A stretch of DNA of 64,000 nucleotides from Bacillus sp. NTK071 (GTDB lineage: Bacteria; Bacillota; Bacilli; Bacillales; Guptibacillaceae): the NCBI RefSeq assembly GCF_017303315.1, contig NZ_JAFKOI010000002.1:1-64000 (forward strand), in the 5' to 3' direction. Under the pieces are notes generated by a model. It did no database searches. It had not been told where the DNA came from and saw nothing but the letters and a program-made list of their open reading frames with translations. The position numbers and the translations under genes are program-made. Positions 14,620 to 23,355 of this stretch are shown here, piece by piece. The first letter of the stretch is position 1, and every line of letters starts with the position of its first letter.

Positions 14620-17319
14620 ATGAGTGATTATCAATCTCGTCAAGAACGACGTAAATCAAACAGCAAGAAAAAACCTCCTTCTAAAAAGCGAGGCAAAAGC
14701 GGAATTTTCAAGAAAATCTTTCTAACACTTCTTATATTATTTCTAGTTGGAATTGCAGCTGGAGGCATTACAGCAATAGCTTATATTAATAATGCACCAG
14801 AGCTCGATCCAGATGACCTCGCTAACCCACAATCTTCTGTTATCCTCGATAAGAGTGATGAAGAAGTTCAAACTCTAGCTGGTACTGGTGCTAGAGAAGT
14901 TGCAAAGTTTGATGAAATTCCAGATGTGCTTAAAGAAGCATTTGTTTCTGTGGAAGATACTCGCTTCTACGAGCATTTTGGGATTGACCCTAGACGAATT
15001 GGTGGTGCCGTCTTAGCGAACATCACACAGGGCTTTGGCGCTGAGGGTGCAAGTACAATTACACAACAAGTAATTAAAAACTCATTGCTTACATCCGAAA
15101 AATCGTTAGAACGGAAAGTACAGGAAGCTTATTTATCCGTTAAACTTGAACAGGAATATTCGAAAGATCAAATTCTTGAAATGTATTTGAATAAGATCTA
15201 TTTCGGAAATGGTGCTTGGGGTGTCGTCGCTGCTGCTGATACTTACTTTGGCAAGAACCTTACTGAAGAAGATTTGACTCCTGGTGAAGCTGCATTGCTT
15301 GCAGGTCTTCCACAGCGACCTAGTTACTATAACCCTTATGAAAATCCTGACGCTGCAACAAAGCGCAAAAACATTGTTCTAAGTCTTATGGAAAAACAAG
15401 GCGTTATTACTGGTGAAGAATTAGATAAATACCAGGCTGAAAAAGTAGAAGATATGATTGTCACAAAAAAGGAAGCCACAGAAAGTGATCAGTATAAGGT
15501 CTTCATGGATCAAGTTGTAAAAGAATTAAGAGAGCGTGACGATATTTCTGAAAAAGATATCTACTCTGGGGGCCTTAAGATCTATACGACCCTTGATACA
15601 CGTGCGCAGGACATTACAACGGATGTAATCGCAAACTACCCTTATTCTAATGAAGACATGCGATCAGGTCTCGTGCTACTTGATACCAAAACTGGTTCTA
15701 TTCGTGCAATTGGCGAAACACGTAAAGATGAAAACGTAATAACGTATGCGACAACTGGTAAATTCCAACCTGGATCTACAGCAAAGCCAATCATTGCTTA
15801 CGGTCCAGCAATTGACAATATGCAGTGGTCAACTGGACGGTCCATTAAAGATGAACCGCTTAAAATTGGCGAAGCAAACATCCGTAACTGGGACAGAAAC
15901 TATCGTGGACAGGTTTCTATGAGAAGAGCGCTTGAAATGTCCTACAACGTTCCTGCTGTTAACACATTCCTTGAAGTAGGAGAAAAACCAGCTCAGGAAT
16001 TTGCTAATAAGCTAGGTATGGGACTAGAAGATGAAGACATGGTTCCTACTGCAGCGATAGGTACATTTAGTACGTCGCCACTCCAAATGTCAGGGGCTTA
16101 TGCTGCATTCGGTAATGGAGGAACTTACAACAAGCCACATACAGTACGAAAAGTTGTTTTCCCTAACGGCAAAGAAATGAATCTTGAGCCAGAATCAGTG
16201 AAAGCAATGAATGACTACACAGCTTACATGATTAGCGATATGTTGAAATCAGTAGTAGATACAGGAACAGGAACAGATGCTAAAATATCCGGTCTTCCTG
16301 TTGCTGGTAAAACAGGTACGACGAACCATGACGCAGACACAATCCAAAAGCAAGGTTTTCCTACCTCTGGAATTGTTAAAGATGCTTGGTTTGCAGGTTA
16401 TACTACCGAGTATTCTATGGCCGTTTGGACTGGTTTTAATAAGCCAAATGCTCATTATCTTGACTCAGGAAAAGGCGAAGACGATACTTCAAAACTCTTA
16501 TTTAAAGAAATTATGAGTAAGGTGTCTGAAGGAATTAATACAGCTGACTTTAAAAAACCTGACTCTGTTGTAGAAGTTGGGGTTGAGAAAAGTACCGGCT
16601 TACTTCCTAGTGATTACACACCTAAAGATAAAATTGTGTATGAGCTATTTGTAAAAGGACATACGCCAGAGAAAACATCTGAGAAGTATAAACAACCTGA
16701 TGGGGTCACTGGATTATCTGCGCAATACAACGCAGACTCAAATAGCATTGCACTTTCTTGGCAGCCTGGTGAGGATAAGAAATTCACATACAAAGTTGAG
16801 ATGAGCGTTAACGGTAGTGGATATCAATCCTTAACTGATACAGGAGACACCAGCTTTGCCATTGAAAATGTAGAAAAAGGTAGCGAATATAAGTTTAAAG
16901 TAACAGCTGTTACTGAAGCAGGCGTCTCTACTAAACCTGCTGAAACCTCTGTTTCCGTTCCAGCAGAAGCTGAACCAGAGCCAGAGCCTGAAGAGAACAC
17001 TGACGAAGAAGGCACTCCTCCTGAAGATGGTAGTGGAGAAGGTGATACTACTGGTAATGGCGAGCAAAATGGTAATGCGAATCAGGGAGAAGAAGAACAA
17101 CCTCCTGCTGAGGATAATAGTGGAACACCAAATGAAGGTAATAATGGCGGTCAAAATGATGGCCAGGGTAACGCGGGGTCTGAAAATGGTAACGGCGCTG
17201 ATACAGGTTCTGGAAGTGGAAACTCAGGGTCTGATTCAGGTAATGATGGAACTAGTTCTAACAGTCAATCCAACGCACCCGCTTCAAACAGTACGACACC
17301 CAAAAACCAAAATGAATAA
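14620..17319 (+). CDS. ponA: Class A penicillin-binding protein PBP1 (PonA)
   Basis: An 899-residue bifunctional peptidoglycan synthase. Cytoplasmic basic tail (1-32), one membrane anchor (~33-58), GT51 glycosyltransferase (~75-250; EDTRFYEHFGID, GASTITQQVIKN, LEMYLNKIYFG), transpeptidase (~330-625) with SxxK in PGSTAKP, SYN in EMSYNVPA and KTG in VAGKTGTTN, then an FN3-like domain (~685-770, SGLSAQYNADSNSIALSW at its start). The final ~125 residues are a low-complexity tail rich in Glu, Pro, Gly, Asn and Ser. The start at 14620 is preferred because AGGA lies six bases upstream; an ATG two codons earlier is possible. Second gene of recU-ponA and followed by a strong terminator. Confidence 0.97.
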   Translation: MSDYQSRQERRKSNSKKKPPSKKRGKSGIFKKIFLTLLILFLVGIAAGGITAIAYINNAPELDPDDLANPQSSVILDKSDEEVQTLAGTGAREVAKFDEIPDVLKEAFVSVEDTRFYEHFGIDPRRIGGAVLANITQGFGAEGASTITQQVIKNSLLTSEKSLERKVQEAYLSVKLEQEYSKDQILEMYLNKIYFGNGAWGVVAAADTYFGKNLTEEDLTPGEAALLAGLPQRPSYYNPYENPDAATKRKNIVLSLMEKQGVITGEELDKYQAEKVEDMIVTKKEATESDQYKVFMDQVVKELRERDDISEKDIYSGGLKIYTTLDTRAQDITTDVIANYPYSNEDMRSGLVLLDTKTGSIRAIGETRKDENVITYATTGKFQPGSTAKPIIAYGPAIDNMQWSTGRSIKDEPLKIGEANIRNWDRNYRGQVSMRRALEMSYNVPAVNTFLEVGEKPAQEFANKLGMGLEDEDMVPTAAIGTFSTSPLQMSGAYAAFGNGGTYNKPHTVRKVVFPNGKEMNLEPESVKAMNDYTAYMISDMLKSVVDTGTGTDAKISGLPVAGKTGTTNHDADTIQKQGFPTSGIVKDAWFAGYTTEYSMAVWTGFNKPNAHYLDSGKGEDDTSKLLFKEIMSKVSEGINTADFKKPDSVVEVGVEKSTGLLPSDYTPKDKIVYELFVKGHTPEKTSEKYKQPDGVTGLSAQYNADSNSIALSWQPGEDKKFTYKVEMSVNGSGYQSLTDTGDTSFAIENVEKGSEYKFKVTAVTEAGVSTKPAETSVSVPAEAEPEPEPEENTDEEGTPPEDGSGEGDTTGNGEQNGNANQGEEEQPPAEDNSGTPNEGNNGGQNDGQGNAGSENGNGADTGSGSGNSGSDSGNDGTSSNSQSNAPASNSTTPKNQNE

Positions 17320-17334
17320 TTGTTTCAAAACTAG

Positions 17335-17368
17335 AGAAAAGCCAAACCTTCTAAGGTTTGGCTTTTCT
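17335..17368. terminator. Terminator downstream of ponA
   Basis: A perfect 16-bp stem with a 2-nt loop (17335-17350 with 17353-17368), T-rich at the outer end. It can serve ponA and the convergent ypoC transcript. Confidence 0.93.
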
Positions 17369-17405
17369 AATGGTCAATTTCCTTCTTCAGCGTTACTTTA
17401 TATAG

Positions 17406-17900
17406 TCATCCAACACATTTTACTCTCCACTTCTTATGTATCTCCCCTATCATTTCATCTAGCTGGATAAATGATACATAATGACCTGGTTGATCAAAAA
17501 GATATTGTATGCGTTCCTTTCCATTTAATGGCTTAACAGCGAGAGTATCGAATATCTCTTTCCAAATACCCGGGCATGCACGTAGACCGTTTATCCAAAA
17601 TAAGGCTTCAAGAAAATACCCGATTTGTGCGGTCATTTCAGTTGTTACATGACATCTACCTCGCTCTCCGAATAGTTTAGCCAGTTGAGGCTTAAGTACT
17701 TTCCACTCTATGAAATACTGGTTTAGATAAGTATCTGGTGCATCCCAAGGTTTATCTGAATCATTTCCTCGTTGGTGCATGACTTCAAAAGAAAACGGAA
17801 GCCGTCCATCACGTTGCTTTAATATCCCAATCCAATCAGATTCCATGAAAAAGAATGAGTGGTGTAATTCGTTAGATAAAACTACTTTTTTATCTTCCAT
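17406..17900 (-). CDS. ypoC: YpoC-like protein
   Basis: A 164-residue soluble protein, the last gene of dnaD-nth-ypoC as in B. subtilis. It starts with GKR-free text MEDKKVVLSNELHHSFFFMES and has a Trp/aromatic-rich middle (WKVLKPQLAKLF, IGYFLEALFWINGLRACPGIW) ending in a basic KWRVKCVG. Function is unknown. The ATG lies inside the 3' end of nth (11-bp overlap), so translation is coupled to the nuclease gene. The assignment relies on position plus length and general resemblance. Confidence 0.82.
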   Translation of the reverse strand: MEDKKVVLSNELHHSFFFMESDWIGILKQRDGRLPFSFEVMHQRGNDSDKPWDAPDTYLNQYFIEWKVLKPQLAKLFGERGRCHVTTEMTAQIGYFLEALFWINGLRACPGIWKEIFDTLAVKPLNGKERIQYLFDQPGHYVSFIQLDEMIGEIHKKWRVKCVG

Positions 17901-18561
17901 TTCGTACTCGCTGCTTCATTCGCTTTTGACCTTCACGACAGAGATCAAGCAATGGACATATATCGCATTGTGGTGACTGTGCTTTACAATGGTACCTTCC
18001 AAAGAATATGAATCGGTGATGAGACACAGACCACTCTTCTTTAGGTATTTTCCTCATTAATGTTTTTTCGACTTCGAGGACAGAATCCTTCCACCTGCAT
18101 ATACCAAGTCTTTTGCTAACTCGCTCAACATGCGTATCAACGGCAATGGCTGGCACATCAAAGGCTACTGATGCTATGACATTCGCCGTCTTACGTCCTA
18201 CGCCTGAAAGCTCCATAAGCTCTTCTCTCGTTTCAGGCAATCTCCCTTTATATTGTTCTACGACTGTACGAGCAAGCTTTTTAATGTTTTTTGCCTTATT
18301 TCTAAAAAGACCGATTCGTCTGATGTCATTCTCTAACTCTTCAATAGGTACCTCAAGAAAGTCTTCTGGTCCCTTGTATTTAGCAAACAACCCTGGGGTG
18401 ACTTTATTTACAAGTGCATCCGTACACTGAGCCGATAATACAACGGCGATAGCAAGTTCAAACGGGGTAGAATGATTTAACTCACAATGGGCATCAGGGA
18501 ACATCTCACCCATTGTGTCAAGAACACTTCTGATTTGGACTTTTGTAAGCAATTTCAGCAT
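17890..18561 (-). CDS. nth: Endonuclease III (Nth)
   Basis: A 223-residue base-excision DNA glycosylase/AP lyase for oxidised pyrimidines. The helix-hairpin-helix ELSGVGRKTANVIASVAF carries the catalytic lysine, the VDTHVERVSKRLG segment carries the catalytic aspartate, and a C-terminal [4Fe-4S] loop shows the C-x6-C-x2-C-x5-C spacing (HCKAQSPQCDICPLLDLC). The AAAGGA ribosome site is almost on top of the ATG at 18561; a TTG three codons in would be better spaced, so the true protein may be three residues shorter. Second gene of the dnaD-nth-ypoC group, though separated from dnaD by an inserted repeat element. Confidence 0.96.
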   Translation of the reverse strand: MLKLLTKVQIRSVLDTMGEMFPDAHCELNHSTPFELAIAVVLSAQCTDALVNKVTPGLFAKYKGPEDFLEVPIEELENDIRRIGLFRNKAKNIKKLARTVVEQYKGRLPETREELMELSGVGRKTANVIASVAFDVPAIAVDTHVERVSKRLGICRWKDSVLEVEKTLMRKIPKEEWSVSHHRFIFFGRYHCKAQSPQCDICPLLDLCREGQKRMKQRVRNGR

Positions 18562-18580
18562 TCCTTTCTTATAAAAAGGC

Positions 18581-18731
18581 TATGTTAATGAGTGGTGTTG
18601 ATTTTTGGCTCATTTAGGCCCTGCGATTGGCCATCACACAGCGACCTTTCAGCTTTTCTGAAAGGCGAGTGAAACTAAGGCTTCACTCGAATGAGTCAAA
18701 AATCGAGAAATCAACAATGGATGCTAACATA
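18581..18731. mobile_element. MITE-like 151-bp inverted-repeat element
   Basis: The ends TATGTTA (18581-18587) and TAACATA (18725-18731) are exact inverted repeats, and the next ~30 bp inside also match imperfectly (GTTGATTT and TTTTTGGCTCATT against TTTTTGACTCATT, with an 8-bp insertion in the right arm). The interior folds into two perfect hairpins: 18645-18652 with 18658-18665 and 18666-18673 with 18682-18689. There is no open reading frame. It separates nth from dnaD, which are adjacent in B. subtilis. A non-autonomous transposable element is most likely; a structured RNA is the alternative. Confidence 0.6.
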
Positions 18732-18735
18732 TTAT

Positions 18736-18767
18736 ATAAAAAAAAGCGGAAGTTTAGCTTCCGCTTT
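18736..18767 (-). terminator. Terminator of dnaD
   Basis: A 10-bp stem AAAGCGGAAG/CTTCCGCTTT (18743-18752 with 18758-18767), followed by a long T-run on the minus strand. It lies at the edge of the inverted-repeat element. Confidence 0.9.
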
Positions 18768-18777
18768 ACGCTATTTT

Positions 18778-19497
18778 CTATCGACCAAGCCAGTTATAAA
18801 TTGGGGCACTTTGGCCTGAATCATTTTTGGAATCAGGTTTAGAAACCGGTGTTTTTTTGTCATACTGATGTTTCCTAAATTTCTCGCCATAGGACCTCGC
18901 TTGATCCACTGTTTTAATTCCGTTTCGTTTCCATTCAAATAATATGCGATCAATATACCGAAAGTTAAGTTTACCGGCAAGGACAGACTCTTTTAGAGCT
19001 GCTTTAATAAGTTCTGAGTCATGTTTATCTCCATCAATCCACATAGCTAGCGTTTCACATTCAATCGGTGAAAGAGGTCTAGCAAATTCACGTTCAAAAA
19101 GCGTATATAGACTTTCTTCACTTTCTATGTTTCTGGCTGCAGATTTTTCTGCCTCTTCTTGTTCTATTGCACCAAAAATGCGATCCCAAAGTGGAATAAG
19201 GGAATATGCTTCTGAATAATAGTTCTTGTCTTCGTTTCGGTGTTCTTCAATAGTAAGTACACCTTTCTGCATTAACTGTTGGATTTTATCTAAACACGCT
19301 TGCGGTGAATAAGTCATAGCTGATGCAAGCTCTTCTGGTGTAGGAAATGAGTTTCCCTGTTCAATAAAGCTGTGTAGTTTAATTAGAAAAAAAGTATCTT
19401 CCTCATGTAGACCAATTCTAGCGTAGTAATTTAGCAGCAGTCTCGGTACTGAGAAATGACCTTCATTCAATATTTGAATCATGTGTTCCTTCTTCAT
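18778..19497 (-). CDS. dnaD: Replication-initiation primosome protein DnaD
   Basis: A 239-residue DnaD that acts with DnaB and DnaI in loading the helicase at oriC and at stalled forks. The N-terminal winged helix covers about 1-100 (PNLLLNY-like PRLLLNYYARIGL, SFPTPEELASAMTYS), then the DDBH2/DnaB_2 domain (~130-200) with SLYTLFEREFARPLSPIECETLAMW and the YIDRILFEWKRNGIKTVDQA signature, and a charged tail ending APIYNWLGR. The start at 19497 is chosen for the GAGGTGG five bases upstream. It no longer directly abuts nth because of the inserted element. Confidence 0.95.
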   Translation of the reverse strand: MKKEHMIQILNEGHFSVPRLLLNYYARIGLHEEDTFFLIKLHSFIEQGNSFPTPEELASAMTYSPQACLDKIQQLMQKGVLTIEEHRNEDKNYYSEAYSLIPLWDRIFGAIEQEEAEKSAARNIESEESLYTLFEREFARPLSPIECETLAMWIDGDKHDSELIKAALKESVLAGKLNFRYIDRILFEWKRNGIKTVDQARSYGEKFRKHQYDKKTPVSKPDSKNDSGQSAPIYNWLGR

Positions 19498-19644
19498 CCC
19501 ATCCACCTCTACCTTTCATTATAGCATGTGGGTAATTCGTGAAGGGAGTATAAAAATTTAGAGCACTATAGATGCCTCGAATTCCTATATCCTCTATTCA
19601 TTTCTACCTTTATGATTTTCTAAATACGAATACAACACTCTCTT

Positions 19645-19680
19645 AGATAAAGACGCCTCTTTCACTAAGAAAGAAGCGTC
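19645..19680 (-). terminator. Terminator of asnS
   Basis: A 12-bp stem (19652-19663 with 19669-19680, one G-T pair on the minus strand) followed by TTTATCT. Confidence 0.82.
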
Positions 19681-19695
19681 AGCTTTGTTATTCTA

Positions 19696-20988
19696 TCACG
19701 GATAAAGACGATTTAAAAGGCGCGGGAATGGAATTGTTTCACGAACATGTTCCACACCAGAAAGCCATGCAACTGTTCTTTCTAATCCTAGGCCGAAACC
19801 GGAATGTGGAACTGAACCATAACGACGAAGTTCAAGGTACCATTTGTATGCATCATCCGTTAGGCCATGTTCCTCATAACGCTGCTCAAGAAGCGCAAGG
19901 TCATCAATTCTTTGACTTCCGCCAATAATTTCACCATAACCTTCAGGTGCAATTAAATCTGCACACAACACAACGTCTTCACGCTCAGGATCTGGTTTCA
20001 TATAGAATGCTTTAATATCTTTTGGATAGTTTGTAATGAAAACTGGCTTCTCAAAGCTTTCTGCAATCGCCGTTTCATGTGGGGCACCAAAGTCTTCTCC
20101 CCACTCGATGTCTGTAAAACCTTTATCCTTAAGAAGGGTAATCGCATCATCGTATGAAATACGTGGGAAAGGTGCTTTAATTGCTTCTAGTTTTGATAAA
20201 TCACGTTCAAGTGTTTTAAGCTCCATTTGACAGTTATCTAATACAGACTGAACAAGGAAGCTTACATACTGTTCTTGAACTTCAAGACTCTCCTCATGAT
20301 TCATAAACGCCATCTCAGGTTCAATCATCCAGAACTCAATTAAATGACGACGTGTCTTGGACTTTTCTGCTCGGAATGTTGGCCCAAACGAAAATACTCT
20401 TCCAAACGCCATTGCAGCAGCTTCCATATAAAGCTGACCACTTTGTGAAAGATAAGCATCTTCCTCAAAATATTTTGTATGGAACAAATCCGTTGTTCCT
20501 TCAGCAGAACTACCTGTTAAAATTGGCGGATCGATTTTAACGAAATCATTCTCATTAAAGAATTGGTACGTTGCACGGATAATTTCGTTACGAATACGTA
20601 GAATAGCATTTTGACGGCGCGAACGGATCCAAAGATGGCGGTTATCCATCAAAAATTCTGTTCCGTGCTCTTTTGGTGTAATTGGGTAGTCAATAGCTTC
20701 ATGAATTAATTCAACGTTGGTAACTGTAAGTTCATAACCTGATTGTGAACGATCATCTTCACGAACAATTCCAGTTACCCATACAGAAGACTCTTGTGTC
20801 AGGTTCTTCGCTGCTTCCCATGCCTCTTCTGAAACTTCTTTTTTTACCATAACGCCTTGAATAAATCCAGTTCCATCACGAAGTTGTAGAAACTGAATCT
20901 TACCACTAGAACGCTTATTATGTAGCCATGCACCAATTGTTACAGATTGTTCAACCTGTTTATCTACATTTGAAATCGTTGTTTTCAC
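19696..20988 (-). CDS. asnS: Asparaginyl-tRNA synthetase
   Basis: A 430-residue class IIb synthetase that charges tRNA-Asn. N-terminal OB fold (~15-110; [26 protein letters not shown]), then the catalytic core with motif 2 [22 protein letters not shown] and motif 3 [15 protein letters not shown] near the C terminus. Length matches AsnS. The start is GTG with GGAGG about ten bases upstream. It follows aspB, as in B. subtilis, but with 170 bp between them that hold a promoter-like sequence and a large terminator-type hairpin. Confidence 0.97.
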   Translation of the reverse strand: MKTTISNVDKQVEQSVTIGAWLHNKRSSGKIQFLQLRDGTGFIQGVMVKKEVSEEAWEAAKNLTQESSVWVTGIVREDDRSQSGYELTVTNVELIHEAIDYPITPKEHGTEFLMDNRHLWIRSRRQNAILRIRNEIIRATYQFFNENDFVKIDPPILTGSSAEGTTDLFHTKYFEEDAYLSQSGQLYMEAAAMAFGRVFSFGPTFRAEKSKTRRHLIEFWMIEPEMAFMNHEESLEVQEQYVSFLVQSVLDNCQMELKTLERDLSKLEAIKAPFPRISYDDAITLLKDKGFTDIEWGEDFGAPHETAIAESFEKPVFITNYPKDIKAFYMKPDPEREDVVLCADLIAPEGYGEIIGGSQRIDDLALLEQRYEEHGLTDDAYKWYLELRRYGSVPHSGFGLGLERTVAWLSGVEHVRETIPFPRLLNRLYP

Positions 20989-21011
20989 TGCTAATTTCCC
21001 TCCAACTAATT

Positions 21012-21085
21012 AAGAAAAGCGATCGCACCGAACACCTACCTCCAATTGACATTTTCGGTAGATGTCTTGCATCGTATGATCGCTT
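21012..21085 (-). promoter_or_regulatory. Large terminator-like hairpin in the asnS leader
   Basis: AAGCGATC/GATCGCTT close a ~69-nt stem-loop (21017-21024 with 21078-21085) whose inner arm ACATCTACC pairs with GGTAGGTGT. On the minus strand the structure ends in TTTTCTT, as an intrinsic terminator would, about 25 nt ahead of the asnS start. It can be a terminator of aspB or an attenuator of asnS. The T-box core (GGGTGGNACCGCG) is absent. Confidence 0.7.
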
Positions 21086-21124
21086 TATATTGTTAATGTT
21101 TTCAAATCGAAATGTTCAATCTAT

Positions 21125-21153
21125 ATTATACCGATTATTTGATTAGACAACAA
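21125..21153 (-). promoter_or_regulatory. Candidate promoter for asnS
   Basis: Perfect TATAAT (21125-21130) with a poor TTGTTG -35 (21148-21153) at a 17-bp spacing, immediately after the aspB stop codon. It would give asnS its own leader containing the large hairpin. Confidence 0.45.
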
Positions 21154-21158
21154 CTTGC

Positions 21159-22346
21159 TTAGACAGCTTGTTTCGCTTTAACAAACCGCTCAATTCGATG
21201 TATAGCTTCTTGAATAACATCTAAAGAAGTAGCATAAGAAAGTCTCACGTTATCAGGGGATCCAAAACCGGATCCTGGTACAAGAGCGACCTTCTCTTCT
21301 TCAAGAAGTCCTTTTACAAAGTCATCGACAGAATTGAACCCAGTTTTCTCTGCCGCTTCTTTTGCATTAGGGAAAAGATAGAAAGCGCCTTGTGGCTTAA
21401 CACAAGTAAATCCTGGAATGCTACTCAACTGATCGTAAACGGTATTGAGTCTTTCTTCAAAAGCTTCTTTCATTTCTACAACAGGCTTTTGTGACCCTTC
21501 ATATGCCGCAAGTGCTGCATATTGAGAAATGGAGGTAGGGTTTGATGTTGAATGACTTGCAAGGTTTGTCATAGCTTTAATGATTTCTTTTCTACCTGCA
21601 GCGTACCCAATTCTCCAACCTGTCATAGAATGTGATTTTGAAACTCCGTTAATGATAATGGTTTGTTGCTTTAATTCATCAGAAAGCTGAGCAATTGAAG
21701 TATGCTCTGCTCCATCATATACAAGCTTCTCGTATATTTCGTCTGAAACAATCATAATGTCATGCTTTAAGCAAAACGCACCAATTTCCTTCAATTCTTC
21801 AGGTGTATAAATAGAACCAGTTGGGTTTGAAGGTGAGTTAATGATGACAGCCTTTGTTCTAGTTGATACAGCTTTCTCGAGTTGATCAACTGTCACTTTA
21901 AATGATTGATCCTCTTTTCCCTCCACATAAACTGGATGACCCCCCGCAAGCTTTACCTGTTCAGGATAACTTACCCAGTATGGTGTTGGGATGATGACTT
22001 CATCACCTTCATCAAGAATAACTTGAAATAACGTATATAGTGCATGCTTTGCTCCTGTGCATACGATAATTTCTTCAGGATTATAGGAAAGATTTTGGTC
22101 TTGCTCAAACTTTGATATGATACTTTCCTTAAGTGGAACAATACCACCAGCCGGTGTATACTTTGTTAATCCTTCATCCATTGCTTTTTTAGCTGCTTCT
22201 AAAATGTGTGAAGGTGTATTGAAGTCTGGTTCCCCTGCACCAAGTGCGATTACATCGTGCCCTTCTGCTTTTAACGCTTTCGCTTTCGCTGTAATTTCCA
22301 GTGTAGCAGATGGCGTAAGAGCCGCGACTCGCTTTGATAAATTCAT
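21159..22346 (-). CDS. aspB: Aspartate aminotransferase AspB
   Basis: A 395-residue class I PLP aminotransferase converting oxaloacetate and glutamate to aspartate and 2-oxoglutarate. Marks are LGAGEPDFNTP near the N terminus, INSPSNPTG (about 170-177), SDEIYEKLVY and the Schiff-base lysine K237 in INGVSKSHSMTGWR. The start MNLSKRVAAL at 22346 has GGGAGGA six bases upstream; a longer frame adding five residues would include that site. It follows ypmB by 20 bp in a ypmA-ypmB-aspB operon. Aspartate made here also feeds dapB and panD pathways. Confidence 0.96.
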   Translation of the reverse strand: MNLSKRVAALTPSATLEITAKAKALKAEGHDVIALGAGEPDFNTPSHILEAAKKAMDEGLTKYTPAGGIVPLKESIISKFEQDQNLSYNPEEIIVCTGAKHALYTLFQVILDEGDEVIIPTPYWVSYPEQVKLAGGHPVYVEGKEDQSFKVTVDQLEKAVSTRTKAVIINSPSNPTGSIYTPEELKEIGAFCLKHDIMIVSDEIYEKLVYDGAEHTSIAQLSDELKQQTIIINGVSKSHSMTGWRIGYAAGRKEIIKAMTNLASHSTSNPTSISQYAALAAYEGSQKPVVEMKEAFEERLNTVYDQLSSIPGFTCVKPQGAFYLFPNAKEAAEKTGFNSVDDFVKGLLEEEKVALVPGSGFGSPDNVRLSYATSLDVIQEAIHRIERFVKAKQAV

Positions 22347-22366
22347 ATTGATTCCTCCCATTGTCC

Positions 22367-22873
22367 TTAACTTTGTCTAATCGTTCTCGACCGCCAGTAT
22401 TCTCCATTGCTAAAATAATAATAAGCAAACGTGTAGCGATTATCGGTATCGATAAAAGTGGCTTCCCAAACAAGAACCTGCTGATCCTCTTTATTCGTTT
22501 CGATACCCGGTTTAATACCAATAACCTCCTTAGGAGAGAACTGTTCCGAGATCTTGTTTTTAATTGTCTCAGAGGTCACACCCTCATTGGTTTTCTTAGT
22601 TACGAGTGGTGCTTTCTTTTCAGGTACGAACACAAATACTTCTTCACCATTTTTATTTGGACCTTTTAATACAACAAAAGCCTCTTTTGTACCATGATAT
22701 TGGATCGCTTCATCTATTGTAGATATTACAGATTCTGACTGTGCTCTTTGTGTAGCTTTTTCTTCAAGCTGGTTAGGGTGATCAAGAACGGAGTGATAAA
22801 ATGAAACCCCTTGCCAAATCAATAATACAAAAATAACACTAGCAATAATTCCTATTACTTTCATCACGTTCAT
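22367..22873 (-). CDS. ypmB: YpmB-like membrane-anchored PepSY-type protein
   Basis: A 168-residue protein with a single N-terminal membrane segment (~5-25, VIGIIASVIFVLLIWQGVSFY) and an extracellular part with the PepSY-like repeats of YpmB (SESVISTIDEAIQYHGTKEAFVVLKG and ETIKNKISEQFSPKEVIGIKPGIE), ending WRSRTIRQS. Its role is not known; PepSY domains often inhibit or guide secreted peptidases. It starts 4 bp after the ypmA stop and has no clear ribosome site, which suggests translational coupling. An internal ATG three codons on is also possible. Confidence 0.9.
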   Translation of the reverse strand: MNVMKVIGIIASVIFVLLIWQGVSFYHSVLDHPNQLEEKATQRAQSESVISTIDEAIQYHGTKEAFVVLKGPNKNGEEVFVFVPEKKAPLVTKKTNEGVTSETIKNKISEQFSPKEVIGIKPGIETNKEDQQVLVWEATFIDTDNRYTFAYYYFSNGEYWRSRTIRQS

Positions 22874-22877
22874 CCGA

Positions 22878-23048
22878 TTATGTACGATAAATCGTAAAGA
22901 TCATCTGTTCCTGGTCTTCTTCATCAAGTGCAAGACCGAACATTAGATCCTTTTCTTTTAACGTTCGATTTAATGAGTCTACAATTTTATAAATATCAAG
23001 TGACTTGCTGACTTTAACAGTCGACAATACTTCTATGTTACTTTCCAT
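22878..23048 (-). CDS. ypmA: YpmA-family (DUF4264) small protein
   Basis: A 56-residue protein matching YpmA: MESNIEVLSTVKV, LDIYKIVDSLNRTLKEKDLMFGLALDEED and the ending IFTIYRT. Function unknown. The start at 23048 is chosen by comparison with the family and the GGGAG nine bases upstream; the frame stays open 14 codons further but those residues do not resemble the family. First gene of ypmA-ypmB-aspB. Confidence 0.9.
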   Translation of the reverse strand: MESNIEVLSTVKVSKSLDIYKIVDSLNRTLKEKDLMFGLALDEEDQEQMIFTIYRT

Positions 23049-23130
23049 TTCTGCCAACTCCCTGTTTAGTAAGTTATTTAATCTCTGCATAGATAAGCTT
23101 CAATGAGATCCACTCACCCCTAAATTTACT

Positions 23131-23232
23131 ACTTATAGTTGAACTGGTAAGAGACAAACTATAAGTACCGCCAAAAGCGGTGCACTACTAATAGTGCCCC
23201 ACTTCCAACATTGCCTGCGCCCATGCGCAGGC
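23131..23232. other. Run of four hairpins in a 307-bp intergenic region
   Basis: Four consecutive stem-loops: 23131-23140 with 23157-23166 (10 bp, perfect), 23167-23171 with 23177-23181, 23182-23187 with 23192-23197, and 23213-23220 with 23225-23232 (8 bp, GCCTGCGC). The last has a weak T-rich stretch on the plus strand only. The region 23049-23355 holds no gene; a promoter for ypmA is expected here but none is convincing. It may be a small RNA, a 5' leader of ypmA or stacked insertion-derived repeats. Confidence 0.6.
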
Positions 23233-23355
23233 TCCTTTACTTTAGCTCTGTTTAATAAACTTTCCTAGTAGAAAGCTCAATGATAATAGCCATCGTTTTC
23301 TAACCCTATTTTTCAATAAGTTGCGGTATTTTGCAACATATAATCGTAAGAAAGT

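Noticed and set aside
16831-17154. 107-codon antisense frame inside ponA
   Set aside because: Lies in the low-complexity Glu/Pro/Gly tail; a composition artefact.
20989-21085. T-box riboswitch upstream of asnS
   Set aside because: The GGGTGGNACCGCG core and the specifier-loop layout were not found.
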